A stretch of DNA of 64,000 bases, taken from assembly GCA_034509495.1 (NCBI GenBank), contig CM067505.1:12695765-12759764 (forward strand), written 5' to 3'. The stretch comes from Acestrorhynchus altus. Lineage: Eukaryota > Chordata > Actinopteri > Characiformes > Acestrorhynchidae. This document shows, piece after piece, positions 10,551 through 22,069 of this stretch. Each line of letters starts with the position of its first letter. The first letter of the stretch is position 1. The position numbers were made by a program, and so were the translations under genes. Under the pieces are notes generated by a model. It did not search any database and had not been told where the DNA came from. It was given only the letters and a program-made list of their open reading frames with translations.

Positions 10551-12897
10551 CCCAGCCATTAGGGGTGTACTTTGTGCACTACTGGTGCTGGTCCCAAGCC
10601 CAGATAAGGGTGAGGGTTGCATCAGGAAGGGCATACAGCGTAAAACTTGTGCCAAAACTATAATGCGGATCACAAATATCACTGCCATACCAGATCAGTC
10701 GAGGCCCAGCTTAACAACAACCACCTCTGGTGCTGTTGACCAGCACGGTGCTGGTGGAAATTGGACCACTGTAGCTCAAAGTCCATCTAGGAGGAGAGGA
10801 GGAAGGTGGGTTAGAAGGCAGTGAGAGAGAAGGAAAGGCAGGAGTGTGGAGGTTAGAGTAGGGACTCTAAACATAGGGACAATGACTGGTAAAGGGAGAG
10901 AGCTTGCAGACATGATGGAGAGAAGGAAGGTAGATATTCTGGGAGACCAGATGGAAAGGAAGCAAGGCCAGGAACATTAGAGGTGGATTCAAACTGTTCT
11001 ATAAAGGAAGAGAAATGGAGTAGGGATAATCCTAAAGGAACAGTTTGTGAAAAGTGTAAAGAGAGTGTCAGACAGAATCATGAGCTTGAAGTTGGAAGTT
11101 GATGGTATAATTTTCAATGTTGTCAGTTCATATGCACCACAGGTTAGTTGTCAGTTAGTTGGTAGTTCAAATTTTGGTGTATGATGGATGGAGTGTAAGA
11201 GAGGAGAGATTGGTGATTGGCGCAGGCTTAAATGGACATGTTGGTGAAGGGAACAGAGGGGATGAAGAGGTGCTGGGTATGTATGGTGTGAAAGACAGAA
11301 ATGCAGAAGGTCAGATGGTTGTAGATTTTGCACAGAGAATGGAAATGGCTGTGGTGAACACATATTTTCAGAAGAGGGAAGAACACACGGTGACATAGAA
11401 GAGGGGAGGGAGGTGCACACAGTTGTGGATTATGTCCTTAGCAGGAGATGCCATCTAAAAGAGATTGGAGATTGTAAAGTGGTGCCAGGGGAAAAAGTAG
11501 GAAAGCAGCATAGGGTGATTGTCTGTAAAATAAGTGTAGAAACAAAGAAGAGGAAGATGGAGCCAAAGATTAGATGGTGGAAGCTGAAGGAGGAGGATGG
11601 TTGCAGGCAGTTCAGGGGAAAATTGCAACAGGCCCTTGGGGGCAGTGAGGAGCTACCTGAGGACTGGGAAAGTACAGCTAAGGTGGTGAGAGAAACTGGC
11701 AAGAATGTGTTGGGTGTTTCGTCTGGTCAGAAGAAAGAAGACAAAGAAAGTTGGTGGTGGAATGAGGAAGTCCAAAAGAGTATTCAGAAGAAGAAGGCAG
11801 CTAAGAAAAAGTGGGATAACCAGAGAGATGAAGGAAGAATGCAGGAGTACTGGGAGGCTAGTCACATAGCAAAAAGAATGGTGGCAAAGGCAAAGGCTCA
11901 GGCCTAAGAGAGTCCTGGAGAGTGAGAAGATGTCTGATGAGTGGAGAAGCAGTGTAGTACTGGTCCGCATTTTTAAGAACAAAGGTGGTGTGCAGAGCTG
12001 CAGTAACTACAGAGGTATGAAATTGATGAGCTACACCATGAAGGTATGAGAAAGAGTTGTTCAAGCAAGGCTAAAGCAAGAGGTTCAGATCAGAGTGTTG
12101 GTAAAGAAGTACAGAGAAGTTCAGAAGGAGCTACACTGTGTCTTTGCGGATCTAGAGAAGTCATTTGATAGGGTGCTACGAGAGGAACTGTGGTACTGTA
12201 TGAGGAAGTCAGGTGTGGCTGAAAGGTATGTGAGGGTGGTGCAGGAAAAGTATGTGGATAGTGAGACAGTGGTGAGGTGTGCATTTGGAGTGACAAATGG
12301 TTTCAGGGTGAAGGTAGGGTTACATCAGGGATTAGCTTTGAGCCCCTTCTTGTTTGCAATGGTGATGGACAGGTTGATAGATGAGGTCAGGCAGGAGATT
12401 CCATGATGTTTGCAGATGACATGGTGTCAGGGCCAAAGTGTGACAGAAGGATAGCAGTAACAGTGAAAGGGGAGGTTTACAAGACAGTAGCGAGACCTGC
12501 TATGATGTATGGTTTGGAGACTGTGGCTCTATCTAAAAGACAGGAGGCTGAGCTGGAGGTGGTGGAGATAAAGATGCTGAGATTTTCTTTGGGAGTGACG
12601 AGGGTGGACAAAATTAGAAATGAGCAGATCAGTGAAGGTGGAGCAGTTTGGAGATAAAACTAGAGAGGGCAGGGTTTGGACATGTGTTGAGGAGGAGTAG
12701 TGGATACATTGGACAATGCATATTGGAGATAGAGCTGCCGGGCAGAAGAAGAGGAAGACCTCAGAGAAGGTTTATGGATGCAGTGAAGGTGGACTTGGAG
12801 AGGACTTGGTGTAACAGTAGAGGAGGCAGGGGATAGGGCAAGATGGAGGCAAATCATCTTCTGTGGCGACACCTAAAAAGAGCAGCTGAAAGAAGAT
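10551..12897 (+). mobile_element. RTE-type LINE, internally deleted
   Basis: The element is bounded by a perfect 16-bp target duplication. It encodes, in several frames, an apurinic-type endonuclease followed by reverse transcriptase and the RTE C-terminal region. The 3' end is 'acctaaaaagagcagctgaaagaagat' without a long tail, as usual for RTE elements. It is 2347 bp, shorter than an intact RTE copy. Confidence 0.9.
10855..12890 (+). pseudogene. RTE LINE ORF2 (endonuclease-reverse transcriptase) pseudogene
   Basis: Recognisable pieces in order are: endonuclease start TMTGKGRELADMMERRKVDI (10870-10940); VIGAGLNGHVGEGNRGDEEV (11213), where Gly replaces the Asp expected in the GADFNGH-type motif; the linker at 11413-11907 (KESWWWNEEVQKSIQKKKAA); IFKNKGGVQSCSNYRGMKLM (about 11970); RT motif A in CVFADLEKSFDRV (12138); motif B LHQGLALSPFLFA (12330); motif C MMFADDM (12403); and the C-terminal ARPAMMYGLETVALSKRQEA (12491). 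Large pieces are missing after about 11905 and after motif C. Frameshifts and stops separate most blocks. Confidence 0.88.
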
Positions 12898-12913
12898 CTA
12901 TTGATAAAGACAA
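12898..12913. repeat. Target site duplication of the RTE LINE (right)
   Basis: Perfect copy of 10535-10550. Confidence 0.9.
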
Positions 12914-13265
12914 TTTTTGTCAGTAAACGTTTACACATTTGCAGACATTTAAACATTTGGATTGTCCTGCATGTAACTGCTTCTGCTCCAGCTTAAATAC
13001 AGCAGTGGTTTTAACTTTGAATGTATTTAAGGTGAAATGGAAAAATGAGTAAACATGCAAACTTGTGAACTAAACATGTGAGCTACTGTAGCTATGTTTA
13101 CTAAAAACAAGAGACATCTTAGCTAGTTAATCAGGCTGTAACGTTTACTAAATCAACTTGTCACTGATGTTAACTTCTCTAAAACTTGCATATATTTCCC
13201 AAGTTTGCCTGTTATTATCTGTTCCACCTTAAAGACTGTATCAAACCATATTTTAAACAGACAAA
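12914..13265. other. Intergenic, nothing recognised
   Basis: AT-rich sequence without coding potential or a repeat I can name. Confidence 0.45.
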
Positions 13266-13269
13266 CCAT

Positions 13270-14341
13270 TACATTATCTACGTCCCACCCAATTCAAACA
13301 CGGACACAGCGCTGGGAAAACTTCACAAAGTTCTCACCCAGTTGAGAAACACCTGAAACACGCAACTTCCACTTGTTTGCAGACTCGGTATTCAGCTTTG
13401 TGGGGAAACTAGTGGATGACATGATCCCTAGGGTGACCGTCAAAACCTTCCCCAACCAGAAGCCGTGGGTGGATCATACCATCCCCGACGCTCTGTCAGC
13501 TCGCACCGCTGCTTACAATGAGGGGCTGACCAGTGGGAACATGGAACCCTACAAATTTGCGTCCTACGAAGTGTGCAGGGCGGTGAGACAGGCTAAACGC
13601 TTCTACGAGGAGAAACTGGAGATTCAGTTCACACAGAGTGACTCCAGATCCCTGTGGCAAGGACTGCGGACAATCAGAGAATATAAAAGTTGTCTTCGAG
13701 CACAGAGAGAGCGGACACGTCTCTGGCGAATGAGTTCAACAACTTCTAAGCTCGCTTCGGGGCCGCTGGCAGCATGGCCGGCAGCACATGCGAAGAACTA
13801 CTCAGAAGACCGCCCTGTTCATCATCACTGAGAGAGAAATGAATAAAGTGTTCAAGACAGTAAATGCCAGGAAATCACCCGGGAACCGACAGTCTATGTG
13901 GCTGGGTCTTGAGAGCTTGTGTAGATCAGCTCGCTCCTATATATACTGTCATCTTCAACCTTTCTCTGTCACTGAGCAGTTCCAACGTGCTTCAAGAGAT
14001 CTGTGATTGACACCGTCCCAAAGAAACCACAGCCAGCCTGTCTCAATGACTATTGCCCTGTGGCCCTCACATCAGTCGTGATGAAGTGCTTTGAAAAGCT
14101 TGTCAGAGACTTCATCACTTCATCACTACCAGACTCTCTGGACCCACTTCACTTCACATACTGACAGAACCGCTGTACAGATGATGCCATCACGCATCTG
14201 CTGTACACCACACTGACACATCTGGACACTGGAAGGAATAGTTATGTCAGAATGCACCAAAAGCATTGGTGCTCCTCTGGGCTATGTTTAATCACCCCTA
14301 CTGTACTCCTTGTACACCCATGACTGCGTGGCCACTTCAAG
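13270..14341 (+). mobile_element. Rex1-type LINE, upstream part
   Basis: It begins within the endonuclease (IYVPPNSNTDTALGKLHKVL) and proceeds through the linker FPNQKPWVDHTIPDALSAR (13450) and YEVCRAVRQAKRFYEEKLE to early RT (VVMKCFEKLVRDFI, 14075). After LTHLDTGRNSYVRM the frame jumps to APLGYV*SPLLYSLYTHDCV, showing a deletion of RT motif A. The sequence stops at 14341 inside RT, where an opposite-strand Rex1 is inserted, and resumes at 17812. Confidence 0.88.
13373..13831 (+). pseudogene. Rex1 ORF2 fragment (endonuclease-RT linker)
   Basis: This 152-codon open stretch contains the Rex1 hallmark FPNQKPWV and the basic region YEVCRAVRQAKRFYEEKL, then LWQGLRTIREYKS. It lies between the endonuclease and reverse transcriptase domains of the polyprotein and has no separate function. 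Downstream frames are broken. Confidence 0.85.
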
Positions 14342-14342
14342 T

Positions 14343-14423
<81 letters not shown>
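14342..14423. repeat. (TAGA)n tract, 3' tail of the minus-strand Rex1
   Basis: About 20 tetranucleotide units directly abut 'ttcaactttattgtcattgttc', which on the minus strand is the Rex1 3' end 'gaacaatgacaataaagttgaa' followed by (TCTA)n. The tract therefore belongs to the LINE, not to an independent microsatellite birth. Confidence 0.9.
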
Positions 14424-15023
14424 TCAACTTTATTGTCATTGTTCAGTACAAGTACATCACTACGAAATGCAGTTAGCATCTACCCGAAGTGCAAAATAGT
14501 AGCAAAGTGCAAACAAGAACTGTGCAAGTGTGCAGTGTGCAATAAGTAGGCATAGTGCAGGAGATCACAGTGTAGACAGTTATAAAATGTGCAATGTGCA
14601 AGTTATAATGTGCAATATGTGCAAATATGCAACAGTGGATATGAAGGTATCTCCATAAGCATACTAGCAATGTAGACTGTATTGAAGAATAACTGTTATG
14701 AGTTTCCGTATTTTAAACAGTAATGGTAATAATATGGTAAAATGCTAATAATGATATGGTAATGACAATAAATAATAATAAATAAAAGCAGCTCTGAATG
14801 GTAAGTGAAGTGAGTGTGGTGAGAAGGGCAGTGCTGATAGTCCATTGTGTGCTGTATGAGTGGGAGTGTTATAGTTAAGTGTGAAGTTCAGCAGAGTGAT
14901 TGTCCGTTGTGTGTGGTGTGAGTAAAAGGTTGTCAGTGCAATGTGGAGTTCAATGGAGTGGAAGATTGTAGTGCAGTAGGGTTCAACAGTGATTGTCCAT
15001 ATGTACAGTATGAGTACACGTTG

Positions 15024-15851
15024 TCAGTGCAATGTAGAGTTCAGCAGGGTGATTGTGGAGGGGAAGAAGCTGGACCTGAGCCGACTTGTTCTGGCCCGGA
15101 TGCTCCTGTATCTCCTCCCGGATGGAAGAAGGTTGAACAATTTGTAGTTGGGGTGGGAGGGGTCTTTGATGATGTTGTGTGCTCTGCGCACACAGCGCTG
15201 GTGATGAATGTCTTTGATGGCAGGGAGTTGCATGCCTATGATGCGCTGAGTGGTTTTTACCACCCTTTGCAGGGTTTTCCTCTCTGCCACCGTGGAGCTG
15301 CTGTACCATATGGTCACGCAGTTGGACAGTATGCTCTCGATGGTGCAGAGGTAAAAGTTTGTGAGGATCTGGGGAGACAGATGATCCTTTTTTAGTCTCC
15401 TCAGGAAGTAGAGACGCTGCTGCGCCTTCTTCACTAGATGGGAGGTGTTGAGGGTCCATGAAAGATTGGCAGATATGTGGATTCCCAGGAACTTGAAGCT
15501 GGAGACACGTTCTACCTCTGCTCCGTTGATGTAAACAGGAGTGTGTATGCAGCCATTGGTTTTCCGGTAGTCCACTATGAGTTCTTTCGTCTTGTCAGTG
15601 TTCATGATGAGGTTGTTGGTGGTGCACCAGGCAGTCAGGTGCTGGATTTCCTCCCTGTAGGCCAATTCATCGTTGTTCCTGATGTGGCCGACCACAGTGG
15701 TGTCATCTGCAAACTTGATGATGGTGTTGGATGTGTGCAGAGGAACACAGTCTTGGGTGAACAGGGAGAAAAGCAGAGGGCTCAGCACACAGCCCTGTGG
15801 CACACCAATGTTCAGGATAATAGTGGCTGATGTGTGCCTGCCCAATCTCAC
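15024..15851 (-). pseudogene. Rex1 ORF2, C-terminal half (RT motif C to end)
   Basis: 275 codons, open. It contains RT motif B region GVPQGCVLSPLLFSLF and the catalytic motif C in IIKFADDTTVVG with both Asp residues intact. Next come KFLGIHISANLSWTLNT, KKAQQRLYFLRRLKKDHLS and the C-terminal FNLLPSGRRYRSIRARTSRL. It is separated from the upstream half only by one in-frame TAG at about 15853-15855, where the family normally reads NRPQSVRLG, so CAG to TAG is the likely lesion. Confidence 0.9.
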
Positions 15852-15854
15852 GGA

Positions 15855-17102
15855 CTAGGGTCTGTTAGACAGGAAGTCCAGAACCCAGTCACACATGGGG
15901 GTGCAGATTCCCAGGTTGCTGAGCTTGGTGACCAGTCTAGTTGGGATGACAGTGTTGAAGGCAGAGCTCAGGTCGATGAACAGCATGTGGATGTAGGTGT
16001 TCCTTTCATCCAGGTGGGTGAGGGCAGAGTGAAGAGCAGTGGAAATTGCGTCCTCGGTCGACCTGTTTGCACGGTATGCAAACTGGTGGGAGTCCAGAGA
16101 TGGAGGTAGCTCTGCTTTTATGTGTCTGAGGACCAGTTTTTCAAAGCACTTCATCACTATGGGGGTGAGTGCGACTGGACGGAAGTCGTTGAGACACGTT
16201 GCAGATGAGTGTTTTGGTACCGGTATGATGGTGGATGTCTTCCAGCATGCTGGAACAGTCGCTCGGGCCAGTGACAGGTTGAAGATGTCAGTGAAGACCG
16301 GGGCTAATTGTCCAGCACACTCTCTGAGAACACGTCCAGGAACACCATCTGGGCCGGCAGCTTTCCGTGCATGTACCCTACTCAGTACTGAATGCACATT
16401 GGCTGAGAAAAGTTTGAGGGGGCTTCCAAAGGTGGGGGGTCTACTCCATGTGCCGTGTTGGTCATTCCTCTGGTCAAAACGAGCGCAGAACTGGTTAAGC
16501 TCGTTAGGTAGAGAGACACTACTGGCTGTAGGGGTTAGGGATTGAGGTCTGTAGCCTGTGATGTTCTGGATGCCCTTCCACATGCGGCGTGGGTCAGAAT
16601 TGTGGAAGTGCTCTTCAACAGACAGTTTGTAGGTGTGTTTGGCGTTCCTGATCCCTTTTTTCAGATTTGCCCTGGCTGAGCTGTAAGCCTCTGCATCACC
16701 AGATCTGAAAGCAGCGTTACGTGCTTTCAACAGTAGGCGAACTTCCGCATTCATCCAGGGTTTCTGATTAGGGAAGATTTTCAGCTGCTTGACAGAAGTG
16801 ACCTTGTCAATACATGAGTTAATATAATTCATGACAGTAGAGGTGTACTCATCCAAGTCTGTGTGAGAGTCTGTGGTGGCTTGAGAGGAGAACACACTCC
16901 AGTCAGTGTTGTCAAGCTGACGCTGTAGAGTGGAGATGGCCCCCTCTGGCCATACTTTAACAGTCTTTGTTGTTGTTTTCACACGCTTGATGAGGCACAT
17001 ACCTCGGGACCAGGTGGGGGAGGGGGACAGCCTTGTACACATCTGCGATGTTTGTGTACACTTGATCGAGGGTTCTGTCTCCTCTTGTTGGGCAGGAGAC
17101 AT
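15855..17102 (-). pseudogene. Rex1 ORF2, linker and N-terminal RT half
   Basis: 415 codons with the linker IFPNQKPWMNAEVRLLLKAR, the thumb-proximal AGPDGVPGRVLRECAGQLAP, FRPVALTPIVMKCFEKLVL, FAYRANRSTEDAIS and RT motif A HMLFIDLSSAFNTVIP with its catalytic Asp. It ends NRP followed by TAG. The first 40 residues are out of the true frame because the endonuclease boundary is frameshifted near 17000. Confidence 0.9.
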
Positions 17103-17520
17103 TCTGGTGGAATTTAGGTAGCACGGATCTCAAGTTGGTATGGTTGAAATCACCCGTAACGATGAAAAGTCCGTCTGGATGCGCAGTTTGCTGTTTGTTG
17201 ATTGATAGACAGAGCTCCTCCATAGCTAGTTTGGCATTTGCATCAGGAGGGATGTACACAGCAGTGACAATAATAGCTGAGTGTTCTCTTGGTAGATAGA
17301 ACGGGTGAAACTTTACCGTCAGATATTCCAAGTTAGGAGAACACTGACGTTTGGTTACGGTGGAGTCTGTGCACATTTCAGATGCGTAGATGCATAACCC
17401 CCCGCCTCTGCTCTTACCGGAGTCCTCAGCCACTCTGTCCACTCTGAACATGCTGCGCCCCTCCAGCTCCACCGCGGTGTCGGGAATGTCGCTGTTCAAC
17501 CACGATTCTGTCACAATCAT
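16957..17520 (-). pseudogene. Rex1 ORF2, endonuclease domain
   Basis: AP-endonuclease-like domain that nicks the target during retrotransposition. Visible motifs are MIVTESWLNSDIPD, RGGGLCIYAS, VTAVYIPPDANAKLAME, FIVTGDFNHTNLRSVL and TRGDRTLDQVYTNIADVYKA. The sequence then reads PLPHLVPRYVPHQA. The family's conserved GQSDHxSLFLIP block, with the catalytic SDH, has been deleted and the frame is lost just after it. The nuclease should be inactive. Confidence 0.88.
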
Positions 17521-17811
17521 GATGTTACACTCCCTGACCCATCTCTGTGTGCCTTTGTTTACGGTCTCTGCGCCGGCGCCGGCTGCGCTCGGCTGGTGGA
17601 GCCGACTGTGTCACCCACGGTACTGTCGAGATTTCCTGAGGGAGGTCCAGACCGTTCAAAACTCCATTTTTGCAGTTTAAACCAATGTCCAACAAGGCCT
17701 GCCGGCTGTAGGATATGCTCGCCTGGCAGTTTGCTGTGAAAAACTTTGAAACCAGTAGACTAATAACTACTATAAAGCGAAATCTGGAGAGACGCTGAGC
17801 CTCGCGTTGCG

Positions 17812-18955
17812 CATCTTGCTCCAACATCATTAAGTTTGCTGACGACACAGTCATGGTGGGCAACAATCTCCTGCTCAATGTCAGCAAAACCAAGGAGCTG
17901 ATAGTGGACTGCAGCAGGAGACAGGCAAGGAGACCTGATAGTGAACTGCAGCAGGAGACAGGCAAGGAGCTACCAACCAGTACGCGTCTCAATGGTGCAG
18001 AAATAGAGAGGGTAGAAAGCTTCCAATACATTGGAATCAACATCTTGCAAGACCTGACATGGTCTTGCCACGCCGACATCCTGGCAAAGAAAGCCCGACA
18101 GCATCTCTACTTCCTCAGATGCCTTAGGGACTTCAGACTGCCCTCCATGGCACTGCAGAACTTCTAATCCTGCACCATTGAGAGCATCCTCACGAGGAAC
18201 TCAGTGGCCTGGTTTGGAAACAGCACCAAATGGGACAGACAGTCCCTGCAGAGAGTGGTGCGTTCTGTTGAGCACATCATGAGGACAACACTTCCAGATC
18301 TGCAGACTATCTATAACAAGCAGTGCTGGTCGAAAGCCATGAAGACCTCAGACCTCAGTCATCCTAACAATGGGCTTTTCGCTTTGCTGCCATCAGGAAA
18401 GCGGTTCCGCTTTCTGCTTCCGAGATCCACCACAGAAAGGATGAGACTGAGCTTCTTCCCTCAGGCTATTCAGACTCTGAACCAGATCCAACTTCATTTT
18501 AACCCTAAATCCCACATATCACATACTTACTCTCGTAAGTCACCAACTGACTCTCGTAAGTCACCAACAGACTCTCATATGTCACCAACAGACTCTCGTA
18601 GTCACCAATGCTCTGCTAAACAACATGTAGCAAACATCGCACTTTGCACTTTATATACCTCTCAGGGTTCCTATATAAACTGGAAACTATTGACACTCTT
18701 ACCTCCACTAAGTTATTTCCTTCGTCAGAGTTATTTAGTCTCAGGTTTAGTTATTTAGTTAGTTATTATTTATTTTTTCTACTCAGATTGCACATATTTA
18801 TTCTGTTTATTCTGTTTACCCTCTCCCTACCTTCTCCCTTCTCCCCTATTGATCTGTGGGTGCAGACAGTTGTAAAGAAGCATTTCACTGCATGTTGTAC
18901 TGTGAATAACTATGTTCGTGACAAATAAATCGAACTTGAACCTTGAACCCTTGCT
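17812..18955 (+). mobile_element. Rex1-type LINE, downstream part and 3' tail
   Basis: It resumes with CSNIIKFADDTVMVG, the RT motif C that follows 'HDCVATSS' of the part ending at 14341. Open stretches at 17853-18167 and 18204-18758 contain ERVESFQYIGINILQDLTWS, KKARQHLYFLRCLRDFRLPS and LFALLPSGKRFRFLLPRS. A tandem 45-bp duplication is seen near 17904-17975, and short 'ctctcgtaagtcaccaa' repeats lie at 18528-18605. It ends at 'aacttgaaccttgaaccc', a (TTGAACC)-type tail. Confidence 0.88.
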
Positions 18956-18959
18956 TGAC

Positions 18960-20034
18960 TCTCTAAAGTATATAATGCAAGGTTTTCAAACCGTGGTAAC
19001 CGACCATGGTCCCAATGCTAATTAAATTTTGAAACAATATTACTAACTGTCCTAAATTTTCCTGTGGCTTACTGAGAAACCGGTAACCGTTTCATGTGTA
19101 ATATAATTAGTTATATGTTTAAGTCAGGGTAATTCCAAAGCTTCTGTTTGTTCTCTTCAGGTTGTCAATGGTTGGTTTTGAAGTATGTTTTGGATCATTA
19201 TACTGTAGTCTTTTAATCTTCAGGCTTTTAACAGATTATTTGACATTTGCATGCAAGATATGCTCATACCTCTTGTCTTCTTTCTCCCCACACATGCAAT
19301 ATGTGCCATTGGCGGCAATATAATTTCAAAGTATGATAGTACTTCACATTTAGAAATAAGTAAATTTCATTAAATATTGTTTTGCCAGAGAGTTCTTGTT
19401 TGACTTGATCAGTCCACAGCACTTGTTTTCAAAATTCAGGCTTCTCTAGATGTTCCTTAGCACACTTCAGAGTTCAAGCACAAACAATTGAGTTTTGTGA
19501 AGAGCTTGCATGTAACATTTCATTATAACACTGAACAGTGGAATTGTGCTCAGTATTCTTGACTTTCATGCAGCTTCTTTGCAGTCATTAAGGGGTATTG
19601 ATTTACCTTGCCATCATGCATGCAGTTCTCTATGAGAATTTTCTTCTTTATGTTACAAGCTGAACATACTTGGCTCTCTTCTTATAATCTTCCAATGCCA
19701 AGTTCCATGTTTTGTTGAAAAACACATCTACAGATAATAAACATGCAGCACTTATTTATGGCACATTATATGTTTTATTATTCTAGCATTTTAAGTGTAG
19801 TAAATAACCACAAGACAGTCACATTTTGGTTCCTGTAGAGGATGGGCAAAAATGTAAATGTATACTTTTGCATAAACCCATATATATATTGTATACATTG
19901 TGTTTGTCAACTTCTGTTAAACGTTCTGCCTGTTTAATTTCCAATAACATATCAACAGAATCTATTTTGTTGAAAGTGTTGCATACATCTCAGGCAGATA
20001 TATATATATATATATATTTGCTTTATATATAATA
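18960..20034. other. Intergenic; probable ancient DNA transposon, unresolved
   Basis: No open frame of interest. Blocks such as 'gttttggatcattatactg' (19190) and 'gcacaaacaattgagttttgtg' (19480) feel like an antisense Tc1-type transposase body, but I cannot place ends or motifs with confidence. Confidence 0.3.
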
Positions 20035-20180
20035 AATTTGATTTCAAACTAACTTTTCTCACGTTGTCATTGTGGGGTATTTGAGGGGAAAATTAATTTA
20101 ATCCATTTTGGAATAAGGCTGTAACATAACATAAAAAAATGTGCAAAAAATGAAATGCTGTGAATACTTTCCAGAAGTAC
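20035..20180 (+). mobile_element. Tc1-like transposon 3' end
   Basis: Reads 'cacgttgtcattgtggggta' and later 'gtgaatactttccagaagta' ending in CTGTA. This closely resembles the end at 32560-32692. Only the 3' terminal region of the element is recognisable. Confidence 0.7.
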
Positions 20181-20184
20181 TGTA

Positions 20185-22065
20185 AAAGAGAAAACACTCC
20201 ACTCATTTAAAATGTAGAGCAAATTTGTCAAAGTAAAGTGTCTGCCATTCAGTGCATCTTTTCAGGATATAGCAGTCTGTGCTGTGACCCTATAAATCTT
20301 CACTTTATCTGTGGATTAAGCAGCAGACAGACAGACGGGATGAGCTTTTGGGGGGCTGGTAACCTTGAGAGCTGAAACAGTTAAACTCAATTCTGTTAGC
20401 ATCCACTGACCGATAAAGTGAGTGTCCATATGGGACAGCATTACTGTCAGTGTTCATTTGTTCTGTGGGGGAGGGGAAGGTGGTCTTTAGCTGTTGCCCC
20501 CCAACAGCTTCCCTCAATCCTCTTACACCAATATTTAAACTGATTGATTCCCTGCACACCCACAGCTATCTTCTTCTATAGGGTTTAGGGCTGGGACAGG
20601 TCAGGATCTTGTTTGTCCATAGAAAGTAGTGGTTTGTGAAGTTTATTTATGGTCATCAATGCCTTAAACAGAGATGGACCACATGGACAAAGATAACTGC
20701 TAAATTATATTATTATCAGAATATCTTGATATTCATGAATATGACAATAATTGCAGTAGAGGCATTTTAGCCAGAAAAAAGGTGTGATTTAAGCACATAT
20801 CACACTTACTCTGTTTCAGTTGTAAATGAGGTGAATGATACTTGTGTACCTGAAGTGCTTTTTGTCACTGCACACTTAAGAGAATGGTTGCCTGCAGTTG
20901 CAGTAAAACTATAAACAATATAGATTTTTTGAAGTGTCAGCAGTTTGTTAAAGGAAATGTCAATATCAGTTTAGTTTATCACCCAACCACCCTTAAAAAT
21001 GTTAAATAAGAATAATGTGTTTCAAAAACAGTGGATGAAGAAAAGCAGCCTTCTGTACAGTGCAGTCTAACAAAAGCTTGACACAGATGGTTGCGGACAG
21101 TGTAGACCCTACAACAGCTGGCAAGGCCTTAAGCTTATAAAAGAGTGGATCACCCGAGCAAGGCCATTCACCAAATCGAGTCTATAGCAGACATTATGTG
21201 GCCTCAGGGCTGGTCTTATTAAATGATGATCACAGAAGGTTAAGCAGAGGCAAATCTTCTGAGGTATTTAAAAATTCTCCCCCTGACTGCATGTAAGGCT
21301 TCCTGGTAGGATTAGAGGCGGGTGGTACATGTGGTGTTGTGGCTACATACCTTCAGTCTGCCTAAACCCAATCTGTTGCAGATTTTTTTTTATGTTTTAT
21401 TTTATTGTTTTATTTATTTATTTACTTATTTTAGGTGGGGAAGGGAGTTGAGAATAAACAGAGATAGATTGGAAAGTTTATAGGATGAGTGCGCAGTTCA
21501 AAAGAAAAGTAGAAAAGCAAGCACAAGATGAGAAACTGAGAAGAATCCATTAGAGAAAAGATAGATATTCAATGAAAGACACAACTATGGTCATGTAAAA
21601 GCACAAAAGTGCAGGAAATATTAAGTTCAGAGACAAAAGATATTTTTTTTAGAAACATACCTAAACACTAAACATGGCAGCAATTAAAGACACATGAGGT
21701 TTTACATTTGGAGTTTTCCTCATGCAGTGAGACCTGACATGGGTATCTGCACAGAGATGTCTTAATTTCACAAAGATCCACATGAAACTGCTGTGGGATT
21801 TTCCAATCGTGTCCAGAGGTCGAAAGTAACAAAGTACAAGTAATTTTTGTACTGTACTTAAGGTAATTTTCAAAGTATATATACTTTGAGTATTTCTGTG
21901 ATTGAATATTTTTTACTTATACTCCCTGATTTTTCATAAGAAAAATCAGTACTTGTAACTAACTACATTTTTAAAACAGGCTATTACTTAAAAACTAATT
22001 ACAAATTACTACAAATTAAAAAAAAATTACACTGTTTTCTAATCATGCAGTTTTTAACAAAATAT
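20185..22065. other. Intergenic; one dispersed-repeat-like stretch
   Basis: Mostly unassigned AT-rich sequence. Positions 21820-21985 ('gtaacaaagtacaagtaatt', 'tacttatactccctgatttt') look like a common fish interspersed repeat, but no element ends are visible. Confidence 0.35.
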
Positions 22066-22069
22066 ATAA

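Larger units (their letters stand above)
14342..17811 (-). mobile_element. Rex1-type LINE, nearly full length, nested
   Basis: On the minus strand it has a 5' leader (about 17811-17521), endonuclease (17520-16957), RT (17102-15024), a 3' UTR with a run of 'gtgcaatgtgcaa' type repeats, and the (TCTA)n tail at 14423-14342. It sits exactly inside the plus-strand Rex1 copy whose halves are 13270-14341 and 17812-18955. Confidence 0.92.

Noticed and set aside
11413..11907. Independent 164-codon Lys/Glu-rich gene
   Set aside because: It is the linker region of the RTE ORF2 and lies within the target duplications.
14943..15395. 150-codon plus-strand open frame ending in a 'CEDLGRQMILF' peptide
   Set aside because: Antisense of the Rex1 ORF2 C-terminus.
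15834..16545. Plus-strand open frames of 91-168 codons
   Set aside because: Antisense shadows of the Rex1 reverse transcriptase; GC-rich coding strand keeps the complement open.
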